From positions 930,001 through 994,000 of the forward strand of contig JASISA010000019.1 of the NCBI GenBank assembly GCA_031771865.1: a DNA stretch of 64,000 nt, given 5' to 3'. Of the stretch, positions 1 to 9,347 are shown piece after piece; the first letter of the stretch is position 1; every line of letters begins with the position of its first letter. Below the pieces are notes generated by a model. The model was not told where the DNA came from. It saw only the letters and a program-made list of their open reading frames with translations, and did no database searches. The position numbers were made by a program, and so were the translations under genes. This DNA is from Nothophaeocryptopus gaeumannii (taxonomy: Eukaryota; Ascomycota; Dothideomycetes; Mycosphaerellales; Mycosphaerellaceae).

Positions 1-523
1 TGCTATTGATGCTGGTCAAAGCCGATCAGGCCTCACTGGTAAGATCAATGAACTGCTTAATGAGACGAGTGAGGAGGAGAAGCAGGGAGCTGCGAGGGCT
101 GCGGAGGGGTTTCAAGTGGGAGGGAAGGGAGGGGATGAGCATGGGTTGGCGGCTGGGAAGCAGCCCTGAGGAGTCAGTCGAAGATACCTTCGAAGGGATC
201 TTGGGGGAGGGTATATGGGAGGTGTCGATTGGGAGATAAGGTTGTAGAAAGACTTCGAACTATTCCCTAAGTGTGCGTTCCCAGTACAGTTCTCTCGCAT
301 GTCGGTCACCGCAGCTTTGTGGTAATTCCATGCTTATCGATTAAATGTCTGGAGTATCCCATACCCATATCAACACAGAAACGCAGTGCCATTACTACGC
401 CAATCGCACCAGACTGATTCCCAATGAACAAAGACACCCAACGTCAACTCCGTACATTCTGATCTTTTTCAATCTGGCATCCCTTCATCATCCCTCATTC
501 ATCGCTCGCCACACTGCAGACGT

Positions 524-1015
524 TCAGCAGTGCGGCTTCAGATCCTCCATATCGTCCTCCTTTCGAATGATCTCGCCATGTCGAAGCTGGCGCATCAACC
601 GCTCAATCTCCTTTGCCTGGTCTTCCTTCTCGGCCTCAGAGCGGCGAAGTCTTAGTCGAATATCGCTCGCCCGATGCCAGCAGCCTTATAACTCGGCTGG
701 GCCTCCGCGAATCCCATGGTGTGAAGTAACCGTAGTTGCAACACTCCCACTGGCTTTTATCCTAGGGAAACCGACCTCTTCCCGCAGACAGCATTCGGTC
801 ATGATGACATCGGACTGACGTTGCCGCTCTCGTTGGTGGATCCAGTCAATACCAATAGCCGTGAAACTGCGTGAGCAACCGCGATCCTCGTGGTGTGAAA
901 AAGCCGTGACTGCGACACTCCCACTGGCTTTGAACCAGAGGCCCGCCCTCTCCAGAAACAGCAGTCGATTATGGTAGTATCGGGTTGTCGCTCGCGAAAG
1001 TCATTACTCGAGTCA
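524..1015 (-). pseudogene. Decayed reading frame with in-frame 58-codon repeat
   Basis: On the minus strand one frame stays open from about 1015 to about 690, meets a TAA after the residues GGPAEL, then continues open in the same frame to a TGA at 524-526. There is no good start codon. The last 50 codons look like a charged helix (RLRRSEAEKEDQAKEIERL) ending in EDLKPHC. The upstream part contains two related blocks, KASGSVAVTAFSHHEDRG and KASGSVATTVTSHHGIRG, 174 bp apart, so the repeat is in frame. I do not recognise the family. The residue pattern and the in-frame repeat suggest a once-coding sequence that now carries a stop and lacks its 5' end. An unrecognised intron removing the TAA is the main alternative. 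Confidence 0.35.
745..1015. repeat. Degenerate direct repeat, period 174 bp
   Basis: The stretch acactcccactggcttt occurs at 741 and again at 915, each preceded by tggtgtgaa and followed by similar but diverged sequence. The period of 174 bp is a multiple of three, and both copies lie in the same minus-strand frame of the relic described for 524-1015. The copies differ by many substitutions, so the duplication is old. Confidence 0.5.
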
Positions 1016-1019
1016 ACCG

Positions 1020-1862
1020 TGAGCCTCGAGGTGCCATCAGGGAGCCCTTAGCCAAAATGCGGTGCATGTCAGGCAGAGAGGCGATGACGGCGTGGAGACT
1101 GGTGTATTAGCCGTCGTAATGCTCTGCGTTAGGCATCTTGGCCGTGAAGAAGAGAGGAAGAAGTTCGAAGTTCGAAAGCAGGTGCATTTAAGGTCGCGAA
1201 CGCAGAAAGCATGGGCCAGGCTAAGCGCGCGGTACCCACCGAAGATTCACGTCTAAGGACGATGACGATGCTACTCGCATTCACTGCGACGATGCGGAAC
1301 GTCTGTAAGGGGCGGCTGTTCTGTGGCTTCCCGATCGCTGTTCATCTCGTGCGGCATGCTTGGTACTGTCTCTCGAGCGGGAAGCTGCATCATCCATATA
1401 GCGAGCGTGAAAGCGGTCCAAGATTGTTGCACTGTCATGTTGGAGAACGCCAGCTCAGTGTCAATGGGTCACTTTTTTGAACTTTCCCCAGTGATCTCGT
1501 GAATGGAAGAGAAGCTCGTTTACATGGGGCGGGATTGCCGCACCAGTGGGCGATGGCGGCGTTCGTTCCGGCGGCGTTCGTTCCTGAGTATCCTTGATAC
1601 ATCAGCAGCTGAAAGGGTCCCCAGGAGTGCGACAATGTATGGTCTGGCAAAGAGATGTGGGTAGAACGACAGGTGTGGAAGTTGAAGTGGGTCAATGAGG
1701 TGACGCCAAGCCTCGGGAAGTTGTCGGACGTTGCTGTTGACAACGCCACACCAAACACCACCCAACGCGACAAGAAACGCACAACGATAGAGATCCGACC
1801 AACACATACTACTTGCTGGACATGAACACTGCGCAACGATAACAAGAAGCATACCACACACG
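1020..1862. other. Intergenic, no supported gene
   Basis: No reading frame here shows recognisable protein sequence. The only local structure is a 15-bp tandem duplication (ggcggcgttcgttcc twice) near 1555-1585. The 3' half presumably holds the promoter and leader of the coiled-coil gene that starts at 1863. Confidence 0.4.
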
Positions 1863-3915
1863 ATGGAGTCATCGTCGGCATTTAAGTTCCCAGCCCCACG
1901 CGAATCGCTTCAACCCCTCTCGCCCGAGCGCGTCAACGGGCGCCCGCATTCAATGATATCCTCATCTAAGAGTGCACTGGACTCCGATTACCACAGCGAG
2001 AACCCGTCGCCACTATCATCGCCGACACGCAAAGCAAATCTGTTCGCCGACTATGATCCGAAACGAAACAGTCCTGTCAAAGAGTCCGGGTTTGCCCTCC
2101 CAGCATCACCGTCCCTGCCTGAGATCCACGCGTTCCAACGAACACACGCACGCACGAACAGCGATGTGCAAGGACTCGTCAAACGATTTGAGCACCTCGA
2201 TGTACGCGATAGGGACGCCGAGATCAACGAGCGTAAGAAGCGACATGAGGCCGAACTGCGGCGGGCGCAAATCGCGCGGGAAGAGGCCGAGAATGACTGC
2301 AAGAGACTGCGAGAGGAAGTGCGCCGACTGAAGAAGGAAGGCGAAGAGGGGAGAGATCGCGAGCGCAGAGTCGGCAAGAGGTTAGAGGTGGTCATGGTAG
2401 GTGCGATGTATGACAGGACGAGAGACATGGCTAATAGTTGTGCAGGAAGAATACGCGAACTTTAAGGAATCGCACGCGTCGCAAAAGGAAGTCTACGAGA
2501 AGGAAGTCCGAAGATCGCGAAAGGAAGCCTTCAAATCGTCATCCGCCGTCCTGAAGCTGCAAGAAGAACTCAAGTCCACACGCAATACCCTCCGAATCAC
2601 ACAGCAGAGCTTCGACCTGGAGAAGAGGAAAGTGTCACAAAGAGAGCAACAGACGTTCGATGCGCAATATCAGCTGGTCGCAGTGCAGGAAGATTTGGCT
2701 AAACTCCAAACACACGTCAAAGTGGTTGAAGAAGAGAAAGAGGCCTTGAAGACCAGCTTGAAGCAGGAAGAAGTCGCGCGCATCGCTGCAGAAGGCCTAA
2801 TCGCATTGCCCAACCAGGATGATGATGATTTGGTGAGCCCCATCGCGAAGAGGATGTCACCACAGAAGCGAGTCATATCGCCGCTCTCGGATGACAAGGA
2901 GAACGCCGGCGTAGTGACCAAGAAGATGATGGAGTCGCGACAAATGGCTGAGGAACTGAGGCAAGAAAGGATGAGAAGGGAGCAAGCTGAGGAGGTGGCA
3001 GAATTCTTGCGACTCGAATGCCGTTTCCGCTGCTGTGGCTGCCGCTCTCGCAGAAGCTCTGGCCATGACTCTGCTTTCGATTCGAATTCATTCGCCGAAG
3101 CGTTGGCAACCATCAGAAAAGACATGTCGGCCGTCCTGACTCCTCCTGCTAGTGACAATGGAGATCGCGATATGGATTCAACGGAGCCTACACTGATCAA
3201 GAAGGAGCCTACGCCAGAGCCGGAAATCAAGATGGAGGAGCCCGAGGACGTGGAGATGGCGCAGCCTGTTGATCAGGAGCAGCTCGACCGCAGCATGACC
3301 ATGAGGGAAGAATCACCAAGTGAGCAGCTGGAGCGGGAGCAGGCAAACGAGGAGGCGGTCATTGACGATGAGGAACCAATTGCGCCACATCCGACACCTC
3401 TGGAGCCGGAGCTGCAGCCCGAACGTGAGTCTACGCCAGTCCAAAAGACTGCCACAGTCCCTCTGGCACCCTCAAGCCCTCAGACCCCCGCTGAACCGCA
3501 GCAGACAACGCCGTATCGAGCTCACAGATCAGTGCGGACGATCACAACCACAACAACGATCCCAATGCAATTTACTCCAGCTAAGCCGACCTTCAGTCAA
3601 CGTATCGAGGATGCAGAGAGCATCCCACCAACTGTGATGTCTCCCAGAGATCGGTCGGGTTCAGCTCCGACATTTGATCGCGAAGCTGCTCTGGCCGCCA
3701 TCGCGTATCGGAGAGGCAGGGCGAAGAGCATTGCCGATGGGCATATGACTCCGCGTAAGCAGATGTTGGAGGGAGTGAATATCAAGGAGCGACGGGACAT
3801 CAGTGCGCCTGCACTAGGTCAGAAGAGCGGCAACGCAGGTACCGCGTCAAAGGGAACTGCAAGTGTTGGAAGAGGTGTTGGAGGTGTTGGGAGCGCGAAG
3901 AGAAGGTTGGCTTGA
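1863..3915 (+). CDS. Fungal coiled-coil protein, possibly spindle or septum associated
   Basis: The gene has two exons, 1863-2396 and 2446-3915, joined across a 49-bp intron with a CTAAT branch site and TGCAG acceptor. The product is 667 residues. The N-terminus is Ser/Pro-rich with several SP/TP sites. Residues about 100-370 form a long charged coiled coil (EINERKKRHEAEL, then EEYANFKESHASQKEVYEKE). A Cys-rich patch, LECRFRCCGCR, follows. The C-terminal third is acidic and proline-rich, with candidate lysine-modification sites (IKKEPTPEP, IKMEEPED), and ends in a basic Gly/Ser tail. This layout recurs in conserved but uncharacterised filamentous fungal proteins. A structural role at the spindle pole body or cytoskeleton is only a guess. 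The start is the first ATG of the open frame. Confidence 0.8.
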
Positions 3916-4212
3916 TCATGGACATTGTACAGTCTTGTTGCGTTGGTGCATCGTTGGGACTGGTATCGGTTTTGGAACAGCGATGGCGAATGGATGGTAT
4001 TGGTGCTTGGTTTCTTGATTAAATATACCTCTTACGCTTTCGTAGATTCGTTGAACATAGTTGCGATGTTGTCCTGAATTCTCCGTAACTGCCACTATTG
4101 TTATGACAGGGATGGATTTCCCGGCCGTCGTTCGAGACGAATGTCAGCAAGCTTCAGCAACAACGACAGACAACTCAGAGACCGCTGTTCCCAGCTATAT
4201 GTGAGGTTGAAG

Positions 4213-5613
4213 ATGGGTGCAGTCCGGTATACATTCGCACTGGTGAGTTTGTCACACATAGATGCTCGGACGAACAACTTAACACACCCAACAGATTGTG
4301 CTCCTCCTATCATCTTTCCTGTTTTACAGGTCAAACATCCTGTACACTTTCTACGCCAATGCTCCGGGACGTCTTGTACAGGCAAACAACATCGGACCGC
4401 ATGAGGTCGTCTTCCAGGACATTGTCCGCAACTGCGAGGACATCTACCTGAATGACAACCAAGGATGGGCTCTACTCAGCTGCGATCCGGGTCGAGATAC
4501 CTGGAATACTGTCATGGTATGTCGACCCGATAGCAAGCCGCAGGTGTTGGCGACTACGGTGATGTGAACAGGGCATCTTCATTGATGCCACCACGCCCAT
4601 TGAGACTGGCATCTACCTCTACAACTACTCCAACCCGGACGCAAAACCCGAGAAGCTCAGGTGGGATCCATTCAAAGAATACCGGACTCAGTTCCACCCA
4701 CTTGGCATCGAGTTTCATGAAGACTCCAACACGCTCTTCGTCGTCAACCACGATCCCAAGGGCTCGGCCATTGAATGGTATACATCGAGTTTCATGAAGA
4801 CTCCAACACGCTCTTCGTCGTCAACCACGATCCCAAGGGCTCGGCCATTGAATGGTATATCCTCGATCTTTCTCAACGAGTGGCGAAGTATGAGGGCTCT
4901 ATTCAAGATCCTGCCAGCACGCCGAATAGTCTCGTCGCCACGAGCAAGAACACATTCTTCGTGACGAATGACCATCGGTTCCCGGCCCGTAAGCATCCAA
5001 TCCTCAGCAAGATCGAGAATTATGGAGGTATTTCAGGCGGTTCGATCGTTTACGTGAAGCGTGTGTGGAGTCAAGACGACGACGCGAAGGACAAAAATTT
5101 CAATGATCACTCCAAAGTCCTGGCCAACCTGCCCTTCGCAAATGGAATCGCCTTGCTCAACGAAACCACCTTAGCCGTCTCCAGCTCGACAACTATGTCT
5201 GTTCGTCTGTACAACATCACCTACTCTACCGATCCAGCATTCGACGATGAAGTCATGCCCACCCTCCAACTGATCAAATCTATCCTGTCCCTTTCCTTCG
5301 GGACAACCTAAGCGTCGACTCCAAGGGCAAGCTCCTCATCGCCGGACATCCCCATGCGTTGAGTCTGGAGAAAGTCAGTAAGGACAATCATGCGTGTCAT
5401 AAACTGGACGTCAGTTGTAAGGTGGAGGAGAGGGAAAAGTGTGGCTTGAATAAGTTGAGTTGGTTTGGAGAGTGGAGCGAAGAACAAGGATATAGGGACT
5501 TGTATGCCGGGGATGATTTTGGCACGAGCACGACTGTGGTGAGGGATTGGCGGAGAGGAGTTGGGTTCGCGCCGGGGTTGTATGAGCAGGGTTTGATGAG
5601 GTGGAAGCTATGA
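4213..5613 (+). pseudogene. Paraoxonase/arylesterase-like gene, broken by 77-bp duplication and a second frameshift
   Basis: Three exons can be traced: 4213-4242, 4295-4516 and from 4572 on. The first two join to give an N-terminal membrane anchor (IVLLLSSFLFYRSNILYTF), as in paraoxonases. Family signatures follow: a VVNHDPKGSAIE strand, FFVTNDHRF (matching the paraoxonase VTNDH motif) and PFANGIAL. Paraoxonases are calcium-dependent six-bladed beta-propeller hydrolases of esters and lactones. Exon 3 carries an exact tandem duplication of 77 bp (4706-4782 and 4783-4859), which shifts the frame. A second shift lies near 5275-5285: the frame reading SVRLYNITYSTDP ends at 5311, while the true C-terminus (LRDNLSVDSKGKLLIAGHPH to LMRWKL) lies in another frame and ends at 5613. 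The two shifts do not compensate, so this copy cannot encode the full enzyme as written. Confidence 0.8.
4706..4859. repeat. Perfect 77-bp tandem duplication inside an exon
   Basis: Two adjacent identical 77-bp copies, 4706-4782 and 4783-4859, both begin catcgagtttcatgaagac and end in aatggtata. Because 77 is not a multiple of three, the second copy throws the paraoxonase-like frame. The copies are identical, so the event is recent or is an assembly artefact. Confidence 0.95.
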
Positions 5614-5813
5614 GACAAGATGATCAAAGGCATCAATGGTAGAGCATGGAAACCAAAAGGTGAAATGTTGACGACTATGTCTTTCAGTCTGATGAAATCC
5701 TCGCCAGTCACACATGCATACATACATTACTTTTACTTCGTACTATGTCTGATACATCTCGTCCAATCCATCACCCTCGAGACCGTGCACTTGACTCTCC
5801 CTCCAACTACTCA

Positions 5814-6840
5814 TTATCTAGTAAAAGACGCCTCCCAATATCCTTTCCCGCTCCCCTGCGCACCAGCCTGCGCATCCGCAATCTGGATCACAGCCGGTCC
5901 AGCAACAATGTTCTCATCGGTTGGCGTGGTTCCGCTACCGTTGGTCAGGACGAGGTACTCTTGGCCGGGTTGAGCGCCACTCGGGACGGTGACCTTGTAT
6001 TTCTTTCCAGATCCACTCAATGGAGCAGAAACCGCACCAGTAGAAGTGATGAAGTAAGCCTGCTTGGCATTAACAGACTTAGCGACGGTGAGGGTAAGGA
6101 CATTGTTCGCCCTCGCAACGCCCGCTGGTGAGGCGGCGATGGCTGGGAAAGCGACAACCGGAAGGGTAGGGTTGGATGATGGGCAAGTCTTGATGAATTG
6201 TGCCGCCAGGCTGTAAACCTCATCGAAATCAAGCGGGATATCGAATGGGTATGGGAAGGGGGATTGCTCTGGGTCCTGGTTCTCGCGGAGGTAGGCGCTG
6301 TGTCGGGACTCGACAGTGAGGATGGAGCCTGCGGCGGTGAGGTAGTCCTTGTTGACGATGGACTTGGCTGCGCCGAGGTAAGCGCTGACACCGACGCCTT
6401 CAAGGACGTTGGCCGTGGCGAGGAAGGACTTGACGTCGGTGATGCCGAAGCTGTAGGTGCAGGGGTTGGTTGGGGTTACGCCGGCAGCTGAGACGTAGTC
6501 AGTATGATGAGATACTTCTTCAATGACAAACAATGGATATGTCAATGGGGGGTGGAGACAACATACCCTTCAACGCGGAAGTGAGGAAAGAGACGTGAGT
6601 CTCCTCATCGTAAGAGATGCTCTTCAAGTTGGTGTAGAAGTCCTTGTCAAGACCAGCCTTCTCGAAGTCCGACTCTGAGAACTTAGAGATTGCTTGGTGG
6701 TAGAAAGCATTCTCGAGGTGCTCAAGGGTGAGAGCGTAGTTGAGGATAACGCCGTCGTTGATGGCAGACTGGCGCTTCTCAACGACTGGAGCTGCTGCTG
6801 CAAGAGCAGCGAGCGAGGTGGCAACGAGTGTGGAACGCAT
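5814..6840 (-). CDS. Secreted ferritin-like domain protein, Rds1-like
   Basis: The two exons are 6840-6567 and 6487-5814, separated by a 79-bp intron (GTATGT donor, CTCAG acceptor). The product is 315 residues. Residues 1-16 form a signal peptide (MRSTLVATSLAALAAAAP), followed by a VVEKRQ sequence that resembles a Kex2-type KR site. The ferritin-like helical domain follows. Its first helix pair contains LNYALTLEHLENAFYHQAI and DEETHVSFLTSALK, whose Glu and His residues sit where ferritin-fold proteins bind metal. The splice joins SALK to AAGVTPTNPC. The C-terminal 100 residues look like a beta-rich extension. The family includes the stress-regulated fission yeast Rds1. A role in stress or nutrient response at the cell surface is inferred from that family only. 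Confidence 0.85.
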
Positions 6841-8180
6841 ATTGACTGATATATGCTTGGGATGGGGTAGGTGTGAAGCGAAGGTCCAGACGAGGTTGTT
6901 AGACTATCAGATGAGGGCACAATCAAGCACCTGGCAATAGCAGCAGCGACCACACTTTATAGCTCTTCCCATCCTCAGTGTTCGTCGCCTCGTCGTCTTT
7001 ACGGCTGTGAACGATTGAATCGCATCCTTCCCAGTTCCAGCATCCCTTCGTCCAGTAAAATGGTCTCTGAACGCCATCTCCTCTCCCAACGGCACGTGCG
7101 ACCCCTCTTGCAGACCTTGAAACGCATGAAGCCGTACCAATAAGGTTAAGCATACAATTTTGCATATGGATAGCGGCTTGGAGCGGCAGCGTAGCGGCAA
7201 GTCAGAACTGGAATGTTTGGCCCAGACTGTCATGCCAAGCACGCTTTGTGTAGGAAAGAAGTCAGGGTCTGCCTGTCATGCGACCATCGCTATTGGTGGA
7301 TGCGACAAGCTTGAAAGTAAGCTTTACTATAACCTGGGGCGACATGAGCCGTGTAGCCAGAAGAGGAAGGGGAAATTCGAGGAGAGGTGTGTATAGAGAC
7401 TAGCGCGTTCCGGATTCAGCGGATAGGTGTTGCTCCGAGTTTACGGATGGTGAGCGTTCCGAATAACATGTCATGCTTCCACACGCGCGCCTGTACGGAG
7501 AAATGTCCGTAATACCAGCATCGCTTCGTGGCGTTCCGCACTTTGCGCCAGAGTGTGGAAAGGGCGGGCGGGACGATGAAGGATGAAGTAGGAGCGCTTT
7601 GGCGAGGTTCTTGTGCTCGAGCAATTCGGACCAGACTTCTGTGAGGAAAGTGGACCTCCGCGGGGAAAAATGCATGCGCTGGCCAATTTTCTGAAGGCCT
7701 GTTCTCGGTCTGAGGAGACTGCAAGCAATCCATTGTAGTGTTGTGTCGAGAGACGATACAGGCAAGGCAATCGCCAGCCGCGATGCAGTCTCGGGATGCC
7801 GAACAGTATTATCGACGCCGGGCCTGGGCTCTCATGCAGCGGAAGCTTTGAGAGGAGTCAAGCCCATGTGTTCAGTACGTACCATTCGCATCGACAGAGC
7901 TGTAGCTATTCCTGGAATGTTGAGGCAAACAGAGTTGCCTGGCCGCAGACATTAGGGCACGATGCAACCAGTGTTCAGGTGCGTAATTGAAGTTGGATGT
8001 GGTCGACGGTAATAGGTGGGCCCATACCGTCCGCAGGTACCGAATTCTGGATAATTGCACCGCAACATTTTGCGAGTAGCAAATTGCACCTCATGCCCCT
8101 CTTCTGATCCGCGGTTGAGCGTCCAAGATTGCAAAGTGACAACGTATGTCGCAGAATCTCGCTGAGACCCAAGCAATTCG
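6841..8180. other. No intact gene; possible frame-broken remnant near 7.4-7.8 kb
   Basis: The first 100 bp are the leader and promoter of the ferritin-like gene. Beyond that no clean coding sequence is visible. On the minus strand at 7416-7770 all three frames stay open for 99-121 codons, and pieces such as EVWSELLEHKNLAKALLL look protein-like but change frame. This could be the eroded 3' part of the F-box-like gene upstream on the same strand, or chance. Confidence 0.25.
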
Positions 8181-8756
8181 TCAACGGTCAAGCGTCCTCA
8201 CTTCGACTTCGGGCCGCCTCCGCGTCTGGCAGACATTCTTGTTCTCCCAGTTCTGAACCATTATGACCTCGACCAGGTATGACAAATTACTTTGCGCCTG
8301 ATGGTCGTTCATAATAACATCGACGTCGACCTTCCGTAATCCGCGACACTTGTCGAGCATATGTGCCAGTTCCGTAGAGAAGCATCCCACCGCCATCTGG
8401 CTTAATTCAGGCGTGGCGATGCGAAGAGAAAATTGCAGCTTCTTCATGTGGCTTAAAATGCAGTTACCGTTGAGCAGGTTACCGTGAATAGGCAGACACT
8501 GGTCCCGTAGTTTTCTGCGGGTGACAGTATCGATATATTCAATGTCGGCCCAGAATGTGGGATTTGACAACGCCTCCCTTGCCAGGTCGTACATTCTTTT
8601 GCAGACGGCAATTCGGATCATCAGTCGATCGTGGCGGACAGCTGCGTGCTTTTCGGAGTAAGGCGCATTGTATCGCAGCTGCCACATGTCATTGGTTTTC
8701 CGCGTCTTCGGTAGTACCGCGTAGGAGAGAATATGCAGTAGCATCTCGTCCGGCAT
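8181..8756 (-). CDS. F-box-like protein, short or truncated
   Basis: This is a single open frame of 191 residues. It begins MPDEMLLHILSYAVLPKTRK, which fits the start of an F-box (LPDEiLLhIl), and continues with RIAVCKRMYDLAREALSNPTFW, the second half of an F-box. F-box proteins bind Skp1 and recruit targets to SCF ubiquitin ligases. The rest (FSLRIATPELSQMAVGCF and onward) resembles the leucine-rich or beta repeats of fungal F-box proteins but stops early. Just upstream the same frame is closed by a TAG, so the ATG at 8756 is the only local start. Most fungal F-box proteins are 300-600 residues, so this gene is either truncated or has unrecognised introns. Confidence 0.5.
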   Translation of the reverse strand: MPDEMLLHILSYAVLPKTRKTNDMWQLRYNAPYSEKHAAVRHDRLMIRIAVCKRMYDLAREALSNPTFWADIEYIDTVTRRKLRDQCLPIHGNLLNGNCILSHMKKLQFSLRIATPELSQMAVGCFSTELAHMLDKCRGLRKVDVDVIMNDHQAQSNLSYLVEVIMVQNWENKNVCQTRRRPEVEVRTLDR

Positions 8757-9347
8757 CCAAGTAGGGGAGAGTTCGTCGAACTATGAGAGTCGCAGCTTGA
8801 ACGCGCTTTGCGATCCTTCGTACTGTGAACTCTCGCGTCAACGCCCGTCCAGCAGCAGCCATATTTCCCAGTGTGGTCGATGATAGCTCGTCGTCCAGGT
8901 CAGGTCATGATCCGTGAACATTATCAGCCGATTAGTGCTCGCATGAGAAGAAAATCGCAGATAGCTGTCCTCACAGGCCACCGTCCTCATATCTTTTGGG
9001 CGAACTGGACACCGAGAGCAAGCTCATGCCTCAGGCGTGTTCAACACACGCTCCGCAAGGCTGAATTTGCGCAGATACTGTTGGCGAAGAAGTGAAAGTG
9101 CCTGCCCAATGGATCTGGGTCGCACTAATCCAAATGCTTGACTGACGCGCAACTCCGTTGTGCCTCTGTGGTAATCGTGATTGCAATACTCGAAATACAC
9201 TACTGTCGCTAACTCGCATTTATCTTCTGCGGCACGGTGCACGAGCCTCGATATCGCAGCATAATCATTGCAAAGGTTCTGCGATGGTTCATTGTTTTCT
9301 TATTGTCGATGTGAAGTGGGAACTATTGCCTTTGCCCATGCACATAT
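8757..9347. other. Intergenic, no supported gene
   Basis: I see no recognisable protein-coding pattern, RNA gene or repeat. A 57-codon minus-strand frame starting near 8856 (MAAAGRALTREF) runs out of phase into the F-box gene and is more likely chance than a separate exon. Confidence 0.35.

Noticed and set aside
345..818. 157-codon plus-strand frame near the left end
   Set aside because: The coding-like signal is on the opposite strand (a charged helix); the plus frame has a Ser/Arg-rich antisense composition.
4712..4789. Possible 78-bp intron within the 77-bp duplication that could repair the paraoxonase-like gene
   Set aside because: Removing 78 bp leaves the frame off by one base, and the donor GTTTCA is non-standard.
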